A model generated the notes under the pieces. The model saw nothing but the letters and a program-made list of their open reading frames with translations, had not been told where the DNA came from and did not search any database. A program made the translations under genes and the position numbers. This document shows positions 15,153 through 23,951 of a DNA stretch of 64,000 nt, in pieces; positions within the stretch are counted from its first letter, which is position 1, and the number at the start of each line of letters is the position of its first letter. The stretch covers positions 62,001 to 126,000 of the forward strand of contig NZ_JAVAMP010000001.1 in assembly GCF_030730905.1 (NCBI RefSeq), written 5' to 3'. The DNA is from Chengkuizengella axinellae (lineage in GTDB: Bacteria; Bacillota; Bacilli; Paenibacillales; KCTC-33759).

Positions 15153-16628
15153 ATGAAAATATTAAATATATTACATTTTACTGAAAATCACAGATTTTAT
15201 ATTTACCGTGATTTTTCTATGAGTTTAATGGATACTTATATGTTGAATAATATATATCAGCCTATGATTGGATTAAGTGCAATAAGTCTGTATCAATTTC
15301 TATATCAACAAGTTCCTCCAGATCGATTAGGATACTCTGATGTAGAGCAGCAAAGAAAGCTATTTTTATTTTTAGGAATTGAGCCTAGTGAAAGAGGAAG
15401 AAAATTTTTAATAGATCAGTTTTCAAAATTAGAAGCTATTGGTTTGCTCCAATCTTATCGAAAGTATATTTTAGATAGCGATGATTATGTATATGAATAT
15501 AAATGTCTTCCAGCATTATCTCCTAAGGAATTTTTCAAAAATCAGCATTTGACATTATTACTGAGAGATAAGATTGGTAAACATACGGTAATTTCCTTAA
15601 GAGATTCATTTAAGGAAAAGCTGCCTGCAGAAATCTCTACTGAAGAAATATATTCAGAAAATATATCTGTTCCTTTTTATGAATTGTTTCAGTTGAATAC
15701 ACAAGTGGTAGATGATGAATTAGAGCAAGCTGAGCTAGAAGTTGGAGTATCTTTACAGGTTATACATGATGATGTGGATTCAAATGATGAAATTTCTTAC
15801 GCAGATTTAATAAGCAGGACTCCACGATCTAACTCAGTTAATCGTCCATATATTGAAAATTTAAAATATGAACCCGAACAATTAAAAGCTATTAATTATG
15901 TGATTAAAAAGTTCCATTTGACATTGGAGGAAATTAGCAGCTTGTTAAATGAAGATGGTGTCTTTTCTTCCGATGGCAGTTTAGTGATCGATGAATTGCA
16001 AAAAAAAGCGAATTCAAACTACAGACAGGATAAAAAACGTGAAGATAACCGTGAACGTTTTTTAAGTAAGAGCACAGAAAATGAACGTGCTCCTTATGAA
16101 GAAAAAATAGTAGATACAGCTTATTTTCTAGATGTGCCAGAACGATTTAATGGCCAATGTGATATTCAACAATATAATATGATGTTATGCAATGCTCCGT
16201 ATACACATGTACTTAAAAGTGTTTTTCCAGGTTCTATTCCAGATCGGATACTAGATATTTTTGATAAAATAGATATGAACTATAAGCTCAATGAAGAGGT
16301 TATTAATGTATTAATCCATTATCTTCTTTCTCATCATTTAGATTGGAATAAAAACTTTATAGATTCAATTGCAGCAGATATGTTAGGTAAACAAGTGAAA
16401 AGTTTCGAACAGGCTGTTAAATATATTCGTAATAAAACAGAAGTAAAGGAAAAATTAGAAGCAAATAAAACAAACAAAAACTACAAAAACAGAACATATT
16501 CCTCAAGGAATTATCAAAATCAGAAACCTAAAATACCTATCATGACATATTCAGATCAGCAAGATGCAGTATCGACAGAGGAATTAGAAAAGCTTAAAAA
16601 GCTAGCTGCAGAATGGGATGGAAAATAA
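15153..16628 (+). CDS. dnaB: Replication initiation/membrane attachment protein DnaB
   Basis: A 491-aa protein of the Gram-positive DnaB/DnaD family. Near the N-terminus LHFTENHRFYIYRDFSMS and the YQPMIGLSAISLYQFL helix are typical of Bacillales DnaB; a second DnaD-type domain lies around residues 310-400, and the tail is basic and low-complexity. It works with DnaD and DnaI to load the replicative helicase at oriC and during restart. ATG 15153 gives the family N-terminus; ATG 15135 is also in frame, and neither has a strong ribosome site. dnaI follows after 33 bp. Confidence 0.87.
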   Translation: MKILNILHFTENHRFYIYRDFSMSLMDTYMLNNIYQPMIGLSAISLYQFLYQQVPPDRLGYSDVEQQRKLFLFLGIEPSERGRKFLIDQFSKLEAIGLLQSYRKYILDSDDYVYEYKCLPALSPKEFFKNQHLTLLLRDKIGKHTVISLRDSFKEKLPAEISTEEIYSENISVPFYELFQLNTQVVDDELEQAELEVGVSLQVIHDDVDSNDEISYADLISRTPRSNSVNRPYIENLKYEPEQLKAINYVIKKFHLTLEEISSLLNEDGVFSSDGSLVIDELQKKANSNYRQDKKREDNRERFLSKSTENERAPYEEKIVDTAYFLDVPERFNGQCDIQQYNMMLCNAPYTHVLKSVFPGSIPDRILDIFDKIDMNYKLNEEVINVLIHYLLSHHLDWNKNFIDSIAADMLGKQVKSFEQAVKYIRNKTEVKEKLEANKTNKNYKNRTYSSRNYQNQKPKIPIMTYSDQQDAVSTEELEKLKKLAAEWDGK

Positions 16629-16661
16629 CGGAATTCATAATTAGAAGGGAGGAAATAATTT

Positions 16662-17618
16662 ATGCAGTCATTATCTGAGATTGTAAATGTGATTCCAAAG
16701 TCTAGAGCACAAGAAGCTAAAGATAAAATGCAAACTTTATTAAATGATCCGTTAATTTTAAAATTCAAAGAAAAACATCCAGAACTTTCAGAAGAAGATC
16801 TAAAAATTCATATGAATCGTTTATATGAATTCGTAAAAGAATACAAACAATGTTCAAACTGTCCTGGTTTAGAAAACTGTCCGAATGATTTTAAAGGCCA
16901 TTATACGAAGCTTACTGTACAATCATATAATGAATATTCCCAAATCACGGATCAAAAAATAGCATGCAAAAAACTAAAGGCTTATGAAGCTCAAGAGAAT
17001 ATTCGTAAAAAAATACGCAGTTTTTATATTGATGAACGGGCTTTAAATGAAGGATATTCTTTAAATGACATTATGCAAAAAGATGCACAGCGATTACCAG
17101 CCATCATAGCATTAACAGATTATATGGAACAAACAAAGAGAGAGGGTTTGCAAAAAAAGGGTTTATATTTATCAGGAACTTTCGGTACAGGGAAAACCTT
17201 CTTAATGTGTTACATGTTGAATGAATTGGCAAAAAGCGGACACACGGGTGTGATAGTATACGTTCCTGATTTTATAGAAGATTTAAAAGAAATGATGAAG
17301 GATAGTGTTAGATTAAAAAATACAATAGAAATGTTGAAAACAACGGATTTATTAGTATTTGATGATTTAGGTGCGGAGAATATAAATTCATGGGCTAGAG
17401 ATCATGTATTAGGGGCAATCCTGAATTATAGGATGAATCGAAAACCAACTTTTTATACTTCTAATTATGATATGAACGGATTAGAAAAACATTTTAGCTT
17501 TACAAGCAAAGATGGAGAAGATGAGCTTAAAGCTCAGCGTATCATGGATCGAATTGAACCATTTGTACAAGTAATAGAAGTAAAGGGTACCAATAAAAGA
17601 AGAACTAATGAATTGTAG
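16662..17618 (+). CDS. dnaI: Primosomal helicase loader DnaI
   Basis: A 318-aa protein. The N-terminal domain carries the zinc-binding cluster CSNCPGLENC; the C-terminal AAA+ ATPase has Walker A SGTFGTGKT and Walker B LLVFDDLGAE. DnaI delivers the replicative helicase (DnaC in B. subtilis) onto DNA with DnaB and DnaD. Start ATG follows AAGGGAGGAAA. It forms a two-gene operon with dnaB ended by a strong terminator. Confidence 0.93.
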   Translation: MQSLSEIVNVIPKSRAQEAKDKMQTLLNDPLILKFKEKHPELSEEDLKIHMNRLYEFVKEYKQCSNCPGLENCPNDFKGHYTKLTVQSYNEYSQITDQKIACKKLKAYEAQENIRKKIRSFYIDERALNEGYSLNDIMQKDAQRLPAIIALTDYMEQTKREGLQKKGLYLSGTFGTGKTFLMCYMLNELAKSGHTGVIVYVPDFIEDLKEMMKDSVRLKNTIEMLKTTDLLVFDDLGAENINSWARDHVLGAILNYRMNRKPTFYTSNYDMNGLEKHFSFTSKDGEDELKAQRIMDRIEPFVQVIEVKGTNKRRTNEL

Positions 17619-17632
17619 AGTTTAAAAATGAA

Positions 17633-17675
17633 GAAACCCTCGTTTTTGATTTGGATTCAAAAACGAGGGTTTTTA
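17633..17675. terminator. Terminator after dnaI
   Basis: AAACCCTCGTTTTTGA and TCAAAAACGAGGGTTT arms are fully complementary, with a T5 tail on the plus strand. It also lies just beyond the convergent yqzM stop. Confidence 0.9.
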
Positions 17676-17700
17676 TATTAAATGGACATAAAATTATGTA

Positions 17701-17847
17701 TCATTTAGCAATTACAGATAAAATGGTTGCAATGATTCCGATAGTAAAGAAAATACCTGCAGATACTGCAAACCCGACACCAACATCTATAAAATCATTT
17801 CTTGGCTCTTCATTTACGTGCAATTCAGGTTGTCTTGCTTCGCTCAT
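17701..17847 (-). CDS. yqzM: YqzM-family membrane peptide
   Basis: A 48-aa protein, missed by length filters. ATG 17847 follows AGGAGGG. The polar N-terminus ends in NDFIDVGVGF and is followed by one transmembrane helix (residues 23-46). RNDxIDxGVGF before a single helix is the signature of the YqzM family of Bacillales. Function not established. Confidence 0.72.
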   Translation of the reverse strand: MSEARQPELHVNEEPRNDFIDVGVGFAVSAGIFFTIGIIATILSVIAK

Positions 17848-18015
17848 TTGTAATTCCCTCCTATAATAACTCAATTAGTATTAAGTATACCTAACCCAGT
17901 ACATACTGTAAAGTTCTTGAAAGTGACAATTATAAGTCAACTCGCATAAAATACCCGATTGTGATTATAATAAGTTTGAGCATTTAGCATAAATTATAAT
18001 CATTCTAATTTAGAT

Positions 18016-18043
18016 TTGAAATTAACTAACTTTATGTTATAAT
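18016..18043 (+). promoter_or_regulatory. Sigma-A promoter for trxA
   Basis: TTGAAA (18016-18021), a 16-nt spacer and TATAAT (18038-18043) with an extended TGn motif before it. Confidence 0.7.
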
Positions 18044-18077
18044 GTACAAATGATATGAGAAATTATTCATTTAAATA

Positions 18078-18147
18078 AAGGAGGGAACTGTTGCGAAATA
18101 TTTATAAATGGTTCAAAGATTTATAATGTTTTGGCAACGGATCAGTC
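18078..18147 (+). promoter_or_regulatory. trxA leader: distant SD joined to start by a hairpin
   Basis: A strong Shine-Dalgarno AAGGAGGGAA lies at 18078-18087, 60 nt from the trxA ATG. CTGTTGC (18088-18094) pairs with GCAACGG (18134-18140), and an inner TATAAAT/ATTTATA stem extends the hairpin. Folding would leave about 9 nt between SD and AUG. The sequence right before the ATG has no good SD. An 11-codon TTG-started frame (18091-18126) is the alternative user of the SD. Confidence 0.5.
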
Positions 18148-18465
18148 ATGGCTATAGTAAATGTAACAGATCAATCATTTAAAGGGGAAGTTGAAAGCAC
18201 TGGAACTGTATTAGTTGACTTTTGGGCACCTTGGTGTGGTCCATGTAAAATGGTTGCTCCAGTACTTGAAGAATTAGATCAAGAAATTGGCAATGATTTA
18301 AAAATCGCAAAAGTGAACGTGGATGACAATCCTGAATCTGCTTCTCGTTTCGGTGTAATGAGCATTCCAACATTAATCGTATTTAAAGATGGGGAACCTG
18401 TAGATAAAGTAGTTGGTTTCCAACCGAAAGACGCTTTAAAAAGTGTTGTTTCCAAACATCTTTAA
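18148..18465 (+). CDS. trxA: Thioredoxin
   Basis: A 105-aa thioredoxin of standard length. The active site WCGPC has its two cysteines at residues 30 and 33, and the cis-proline loop reads MSIPT. It is the main cytosolic protein disulfide reductase. The N-terminus [11 protein letters not shown] fits other Bacillales TrxA, so ATG 18148 is the right start even though its own ribosome site is weak; see the leader entry. Monocistronic, with promoter and terminator visible. Confidence 0.95.
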   Translation: MAIVNVTDQSFKGEVESTGTVLVDFWAPWCGPCKMVAPVLEELDQEIGNDLKIAKVNVDDNPESASRFGVMSIPTLIVFKDGEPVDKVVGFQPKDALKSVVSKHL

Positions 18466-18488
18466 TATATAAAACGGATAAATACAAA

Positions 18489-18523
18489 AATAATCCCTTT
18501 CCAAAAGAGGGATTATTTTTTTT
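18489..18523 (+). terminator. Terminator after trxA
   Basis: AATAATCCCT / GGGATTATT arms, then T8. Confidence 0.85.
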
Positions 18524-18668
18524 GAAATAAGAATACTAGTTGGAGAAAACCCCCCGCTGAAAGTGAATGAACTTTATGCTATGATTAAATAGAAACATAT
18601 GTACTTAATAGGAATAAACATTTTTTTTTCAATATATAAGTTGTGGGTATTTGAGGGGGGAAACATGG

Positions 18669-20516
18669 ATGAGTGAATTAGAAAAAAGACAAAAGATTCT
18701 AGAAAAAATAAAACATAAACTTTCACTGCTTCCTGATCAGCCTGGATGTTATCTAATGAAAAATGGTAATGGGGACATTATCTATGTAGGTAAAGCAAAG
18801 GTTTTAAAAAATAGAGTAAGATCTTATTTTTCTGGAAGCCATGATGCAAAAACACAAAAACTAGTGAGTCTGATTGAAGACTTTGAATATATTGTCACAT
18901 CAAGCAATAAAGAAGCTTTAATCTTGGAATGCAATCTGATTAAAGAACATCACCCACGTTACAATGTCATTTTAAAGGATGACAAAACGTATCCCTATAT
19001 AAAAATAACAAACGATACACACCCACGGTTAGAGGTAACAAGAACAATAAAAAAAGACAAAGGTAAATATTTTGGTCCATATCCGAGTGCGTTTGCTGCT
19101 CAACAAACGAAGAAGTTATTGGATCGGTTGTATCCTTTGCGAAAATGTAAAACCATTCCAGATAAAGTTTGTTTATATTATCATCTGGGGCAGTGTGTTG
19201 CACCTTGTGAGTATGAAGTAGATCAGAAGCAATATGAAGATATGGTTCAAGAAATCACGAAATTTCTAAATGGTGGTCATGAGCAAATTAAGATTGAATT
19301 AACAAAACAAATGCATGCGGCGGCTGAAGAACTTCAATTTGAAAAAGCAAAGGAATTTAGAGATCAAATTAAACATATCGAAGTTTTAATGGAACAGCAA
19401 AAAATTACGATGAAGGATAATGTGGATCGTGATGTGTTTGGTTATGCAATAGATAAGGGCTGGATGTGTGTGCAAATTCTGTATGTCAGACAGGGAAAAA
19501 TGATTGAACGTCATGCATCCAGATTTCCTTATTACGGTGATGCTTACGAAGATTTCGTTTCATTTATTACACAATATTATAGTGAAAATCCTGCTTTGCC
19601 TAAAGAAATTGTATTACCGGATAGAGAAAATATAGAAGAGGATCAAGAAGAAAAAGAGGGCATTAAGGAGGATTTACAATCATGGTTAAATGTAAAGGTT
19701 CTTCTTCCTAAACGAGGTTTGAAAAAGCAAGCAGTCATCATGGCAAATGACAATGCAAAAATTGCTTTAGAAGAAAAGTTTAAATTAATTGAACGTGACG
19801 AAGAACGTACAACGAAAGCAGTGGAAAACTTAGGAAAATGGTTAGGTACAGATCCAATCCATCGCATCGAAGCCTTTGACAATTCTAATATTCAAGGGGC
19901 AAATCCAGTATCTGCAATGGTTGTTTTTGTGGATGGAAAACCAGAACGAAAAGAATACCGCAAATATAAAATTAAAACAGTTAAAGGTCCAGATGATTAT
20001 GGATCTATGCGAGAGGTTATCAGAAGAAGGTATGAGAGAGTATTAAAGGAAAACTTGCCTTTGCCTGATTTAGTTATTGTTGATGGAGGTAAAGGACAAA
20101 TATCAGCAGCTATTGAAATATTGGAAGATGAGCTTGGATTATTTATTCCAGTATGTGGTTTAGTTAAAGATGAAAAACATAAAACAGCACAGCTTATGGT
20201 AGGAAATCCACCTGAAATCATTCCAATCCCACGAGATCAACAGGAGTTTTATTTATTGCAAAGAATTCAAGAAGAAGTTCATCGTTTTGCGATTACATTC
20301 CATAGACAATCAAGAAGTAAATCGATGGTGGCTTCTCAGCTTGATTCCATTCCTGGGATAGGTGAAAAAAGAAGAAAGAAATTATTAAAACATTTCGGAT
20401 CATTAAAAAAAATCCGAGAGGCATCTATTGAAGATTTCAAACCTCTCGGAATAGGGGATAAACTTGCCGGTGAAATTATGTTGGCTCTTCGACAGGAGCA
20501 GGACGGTTCCTCTTAA
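18669..20516 (+). CDS. uvrC: Excinuclease ABC subunit C
   Basis: A 615-aa UvrC. The N-terminal GIY-YIG nuclease reads [20 protein letters not shown] with the catalytic Arg and Glu downstream. A UVR motif ([18 protein letters not shown]) lies around residues 205-225. The RNase H-like nuclease domain contains [10 protein letters not shown] and [11 protein letters not shown], and the C-terminus has a helix-hairpin-helix pair ([14 protein letters not shown]). It makes both incisions in nucleotide excision repair. GAGGGGGG at 18653-18660 sets ATG 18669 as start. The last 41 bp overlap the convergent CPBP gene. Confidence 0.95.
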   Translation: MSELEKRQKILEKIKHKLSLLPDQPGCYLMKNGNGDIIYVGKAKVLKNRVRSYFSGSHDAKTQKLVSLIEDFEYIVTSSNKEALILECNLIKEHHPRYNVILKDDKTYPYIKITNDTHPRLEVTRTIKKDKGKYFGPYPSAFAAQQTKKLLDRLYPLRKCKTIPDKVCLYYHLGQCVAPCEYEVDQKQYEDMVQEITKFLNGGHEQIKIELTKQMHAAAEELQFEKAKEFRDQIKHIEVLMEQQKITMKDNVDRDVFGYAIDKGWMCVQILYVRQGKMIERHASRFPYYGDAYEDFVSFITQYYSENPALPKEIVLPDRENIEEDQEEKEGIKEDLQSWLNVKVLLPKRGLKKQAVIMANDNAKIALEEKFKLIERDEERTTKAVENLGKWLGTDPIHRIEAFDNSNIQGANPVSAMVVFVDGKPERKEYRKYKIKTVKGPDDYGSMREVIRRRYERVLKENLPLPDLVIVDGGKGQISAAIEILEDELGLFIPVCGLVKDEKHKTAQLMVGNPPEIIPIPRDQQEFYLLQRIQEEVHRFAITFHRQSRSKSMVASQLDSIPGIGEKRRKKLLKHFGSLKKIREASIEDFKPLGIGDKLAGEIMLALRQEQDGSS

Positions 20517-22077
20517 ATCTATGGTGGAACTTAAACATGATATACGCAACAATGGCAGGTAATACGATATAAAATAGTGATAAAAACGCATATTTAGTGA
20601 AATCCAAATATAAAAGTTGTAATGAAAATAATATGCTGTCCACTATCGCATGTGCAAATACAGCTGTCATAAAACCGAACTTCAAGAAGATGTATCCAAA
20701 TATAAGTCCAATAATAGTAACTTCAATAAATCGAGTGTATGCTGGGTATATAGGGTACGCTGTATGCCCTATTGCCCAAATCATACTAGTTATGAAAACG
20801 GCAATGATGGTACTTCTAAAGATTTTTTGGAATAGCGGTATTCCAAACCAACGATAAATGATTTCCTCCGATATGGCTGCTGCCCATGCGATGAGCGGCA
20901 TTAAACCTGGCATCAAAAAGTTATAAGGAGAAAAAGAAGGATCGCTGGCAGACCAAACATCAAAAAAGGTTTCTCCAATAAAATAAAATATACTTTGCAC
21001 TGCTAATATAATAATAGCAAATAAATAGCCAAATCCCATCGCTTTCAACGCGTGTTGTCCGTAGCTTAAATCTTTTCTATTTGGCCACAATGCTTTGCTT
21101 TTGTTGTTCCAAAGACCGTCTGCTGCAACGGACGTAAGATATAAAATGATACTAAGAATCAAATAAATAAGAATAGAAATACACACAATAAAAACAGCAT
21201 TAAAATTACTGATTTCTATGGGGGACATAGCTCGATAGACAGGATACATATTAATATTTGTGATGGTATAAATGATTAGAAAAATAAGGGTTAACCATAT
21301 ACCTTTAATAAATGAAATTCGTTTTCTAAGAACAATTGCTATTATTAGGGCAATAATCCCAAATAAAATGTTAAATCCAATAGAAAGCCAAGACATAATT
21401 GCAGCTTTAAAGTCTTGTTCTTCCATCCAACTTATAAATGAGTCGGGGAGTACAAAGTTCGATTCAAACGATTTCACTTCATCTTGCATGATAGTTAGAT
21501 GAAGTTGGAGTTTAGCATCCTTAATTCCACCATCATAACTCTCATATATGTAATTGCTTAATTCGTAGTCACTTTGTGGTAAAAGGTAAAAATTATCTAT
21601 GTTATATCCCTGCTCTGCTATAAACAACTCTGCTATCTTTTGTTTTGCATCATCAGTCATAGTTGCTTTAGCATTCATCTTCCAACTGATGATCTTACCA
21701 CTTATCATGTCTATATTAACTAGATATTTTTCTAGCACATCATGGTTTGAGATCTGAACTTGAAAATAATCAATAGGGATTGATTCTCCATATAATTCAT
21801 TGTACTCCGATACCAATTTATTTTTTTGAAGATATCCGCTTAATTGCTTATTAGTTTGAAAAGTAAGTAAGATTTCAACTTGATTTAAGTCCACATCGAA
21901 TTGCTCATTCACAAACTGCATAGCAATTTCTTCAGCTTGCTGTATACTGATTGTGCTTGCATCTTCATGAAGTACCTCTTCATTGTTTTCGGATGGTAAA
22001 ACACTCATAGTTAAAAAGACAAATAAACTGATTACAGCAATGATAATGATATTTCGAGTTGAATGCCTTTGCTCCAT
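20476..22077 (-). CDS. CPBP-family intramembrane glutamic endopeptidase
   Basis: A 533-aa membrane protein. After one N-terminal helix (residues 10-27) comes a 200-residue extracytoplasmic part, then about eight helices. The catalytic signature EEIIYRW (EExxxR) lies near residue 405, and IGHTAY plus the later FAHAIVDS supply the conserved histidines of CPBP (Rce1/Abi) proteases. Start ATG follows AAGGAG. Substrates of bacterial members are mostly unknown; the long N-terminal region containing [16 protein letters not shown] resembles a PepSY-like fold and is unusual for short CPBP proteins. It converges on uvrC with a 41-bp coding overlap. Confidence 0.8.
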   Translation of the reverse strand: MEQRHSTRNIIIIAVISLFVFLTMSVLPSENNEEVLHEDASTISIQQAEEIAMQFVNEQFDVDLNQVEILLTFQTNKQLSGYLQKNKLVSEYNELYGESIPIDYFQVQISNHDVLEKYLVNIDMISGKIISWKMNAKATMTDDAKQKIAELFIAEQGYNIDNFYLLPQSDYELSNYIYESYDGGIKDAKLQLHLTIMQDEVKSFESNFVLPDSFISWMEEQDFKAAIMSWLSIGFNILFGIIALIIAIVLRKRISFIKGIWLTLIFLIIYTITNINMYPVYRAMSPIEISNFNAVFIVCISILIYLILSIILYLTSVAADGLWNNKSKALWPNRKDLSYGQHALKAMGFGYLFAIIILAVQSIFYFIGETFFDVWSASDPSFSPYNFLMPGLMPLIAWAAAISEEIIYRWFGIPLFQKIFRSTIIAVFITSMIWAIGHTAYPIYPAYTRFIEVTIIGLIFGYIFLKFGFMTAVFAHAIVDSILFSLQLLYLDFTKYAFLSLFYIVLPAIVAYIMFKFHHRFKRNRPAPVEEPT

Positions 22078-22187
22078 AGCCCAATCTCCTTTTTGATATT
22101 CTGACTTTTAGAATATCATAGATTTCCAATTGTTACTTATTTTTTATAATAATAAAGTACTTTTTGGATATTATGATTTTATGATTT

Positions 22188-23084
22188 TTATTTCTTATAC
22201 GTTTGGTATTGTACTTTCACGGTTTGAATCCAATTTTGAGTAGTCGGGTCAAGTAAATCCCAGTTTTTGTAAATTAATGAGGTGGTCCTAACTGTCTGTT
22301 TAAGTTCTTTAAAGTTAATAACCATGAGGTCATTATCTTCAATTAAACTATCTCTCAAATAAGAATGCGGCAACAATGTGGCAGCACGTAAAGTAGAGAC
22401 CAAACGTAATATCGCCTCGAAAGAATCAATTTCCATTTTGATTTCTGGATATACTTTATAATGATGGAATAATTCTTCCATTAATATACGGTACAAAGTA
22501 CCTTTAGAAAATAGAATCATAGGTAACTTATCCAGATCTTCTGTGTTGACTATTTTTTGTACAGACAACTCATGTTCTTTTGGAATGACGAGTTGTAAAT
22601 AATCATCAAACAAAGGTTCACAATGAATGTCCTTATCCTCTACTTTTGAAGCAACTAATCCAAAATCAACTCTATCCTTCTTAACAAGGGTTAGGATTTC
22701 ATGTGTTTTTCCAGTAATAGCCTTTATATCCGTTTCAGGTGAATCCTTTGTAATGAGCTGTATAAGTTCAGGTAATGTAGATTGAAGTGTAGTTAAACTA
22801 GCACCGATAGTAACACTTTTTTTAGTCCCATTTTTATAATCGGATACCGCTTTTTGAAACTTTTTATCTAATTCAATCATTTCAAGGGCATACTCATATG
22901 TAATGAAACCTATTGGGGTAAGTTTAAGTCGGTTACCTGTTCTATTAAATAGTGAGACACCTAGCTGCTCTTCAAACTTGCTGATTTTTCTGGATAAAGC
23001 AGGTTGTGAAATATTTAATTTTTTGGCTGCTTGATTTAGACTGGCTTCCTCAACTACGGTTGCAAAGATATGCATGATTTCCAT
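22188..23084 (-). CDS. LysR-family transcriptional regulator, divergent from sdhCAB
   Basis: A 298-aa LTTR. The winged helix-turn-helix covers residues 1-60 (SLNQAAKKLNISQPALSRKI), followed by a linker helix and a two-lobed effector domain. It is transcribed away from sdhC, the usual arrangement for an LTTR acting on its neighbour, so control of succinate dehydrogenase or TCA flux is likely; CcpC of B. subtilis (a citrate-responsive TCA regulator) is a possible relative. ATG 23084 follows AAAGGA. A 16-bp palindrome in the shared intergenic region is a candidate binding site. Confidence 0.82.
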   Translation of the reverse strand: MEIMHIFATVVEEASLNQAAKKLNISQPALSRKISKFEEQLGVSLFNRTGNRLKLTPIGFITYEYALEMIELDKKFQKAVSDYKNGTKKSVTIGASLTTLQSTLPELIQLITKDSPETDIKAITGKTHEILTLVKKDRVDFGLVASKVEDKDIHCEPLFDDYLQLVIPKEHELSVQKIVNTEDLDKLPMILFSKGTLYRILMEELFHHYKVYPEIKMEIDSFEAILRLVSTLRAATLLPHSYLRDSLIEDNDLMVINFKELKQTVRTTSLIYKNWDLLDPTTQNWIQTVKVQYQTYKK

Positions 23085-23110
23085 CAAATCAATTCCTTTA
23101 TGCAAAATTG

Positions 23111-23126
23111 TTATAATTAATTATAA
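23111..23126. promoter_or_regulatory. 16-bp palindrome in the LysR/sdhC intergenic region
   Basis: TTATAATTAATTATAA is a perfect inverted repeat 27 bp upstream of the LysR start. It is a plausible autoregulatory site. It resembles a PerR box but with 7-2-7 instead of 7-1-7 spacing. Confidence 0.4.
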
Positions 23127-23266
23127 AATAAATGCACTTCCATTATAAGCTATAAAGTTGTAATATAATAATTGTGTCTATTTATTTACGATAACATGAA
23201 TAAAAATTGAAAAGTAAAAAATGAATTATTTATGGCGGCACAACAATGAAAGGGGAACACAGTTAC

Positions 23267-23935
23267 ATGAAATTAAATTCATTCTATTCTCGTAAGCTGC
23301 ATTCACTGTTAGGTGTAATTCCACTAGGCTTATTCTTAGTTGAACATATGCTTACGAATTATGAGGCTTTTAGCGCTGGCAAGGAAGGATTTATTGAGCA
23401 AGTAGTATGGCTAAACAGCTTGCCTTTAGTTTTATTTTTAGAAATTTTTGGGATTTGGCTTCCGTTATTGTATCATGGCGTTTATGGTTTGTATATTGCA
23501 TTCCAAGCTAAACATAACGTGAACAATTATGGATATGTTCGTAATCATATGTTTATGTGGCAAAGAATTACGGGTGTAATTACTTTGATTTTCGTAGTAT
23601 GGCATTTTTCTGATACTAGATTACAGGTTGCTTTAGGCAATATAGGACATGAAGACTTAGCGGCACATATGCATAATACTCTTTCTAGTCCAATATGGTT
23701 TGCGCTGTATATTGTAGGTATTATAGCAGCATCATTCCACTTTAGTAATGGAATGTGGTCTTTCTTAGTTAGCTGGGGAATTACAGTAGGACCAAGAGCA
23801 CAAAGAGTATCTTCTTACATATGGATGGGCGTTTTTGTGATCTTATCCGTATTATTTGTACTAGCTTTAACAGCATTTACAGATGAATCCTTTGCATTTT
23901 CAACATTAGAATCAGTACAGAACCAATTAGGTTAA
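23267..23935 (+). CDS. sdhC: Succinate dehydrogenase cytochrome b558 subunit
   Basis: A 222-aa membrane protein with five helices and conserved histidines (in RKLHSLLG, VEHMLTN, LLYHGVYG, VWHFSD and SFHFSNG) that ligate two b hemes. This is the B. subtilis-type single anchor that links SdhAB to menaquinone on the membrane. ATG 23267 follows AAAGGGGA; ATG-like starts upstream at 23246 are less well placed. First gene of the sdhC-sdhA-sdhB operon. Confidence 0.92.
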   Translation: MKLNSFYSRKLHSLLGVIPLGLFLVEHMLTNYEAFSAGKEGFIEQVVWLNSLPLVLFLEIFGIWLPLLYHGVYGLYIAFQAKHNVNNYGYVRNHMFMWQRITGVITLIFVVWHFSDTRLQVALGNIGHEDLAAHMHNTLSSPIWFALYIVGIIAASFHFSNGMWSFLVSWGITVGPRAQRVSSYIWMGVFVILSVLFVLALTAFTDESFAFSTLESVQNQLG

Positions 23936-23951
23936 GAGGGAGTGAACAAGA

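Noticed and set aside
18126-18182. ATG at 18126 overlapping the leader TAA, possible short ORF
   Set aside because: It is out of frame with trxA, has no SD and gives a peptide without features.
18590-18606. Possible LexA box (AAACATATGTAC) upstream of uvrC
   Set aside because: Only the inner ACATATGT fits; the flanking GAAC/GTTC bases needed for LexA are not both there.
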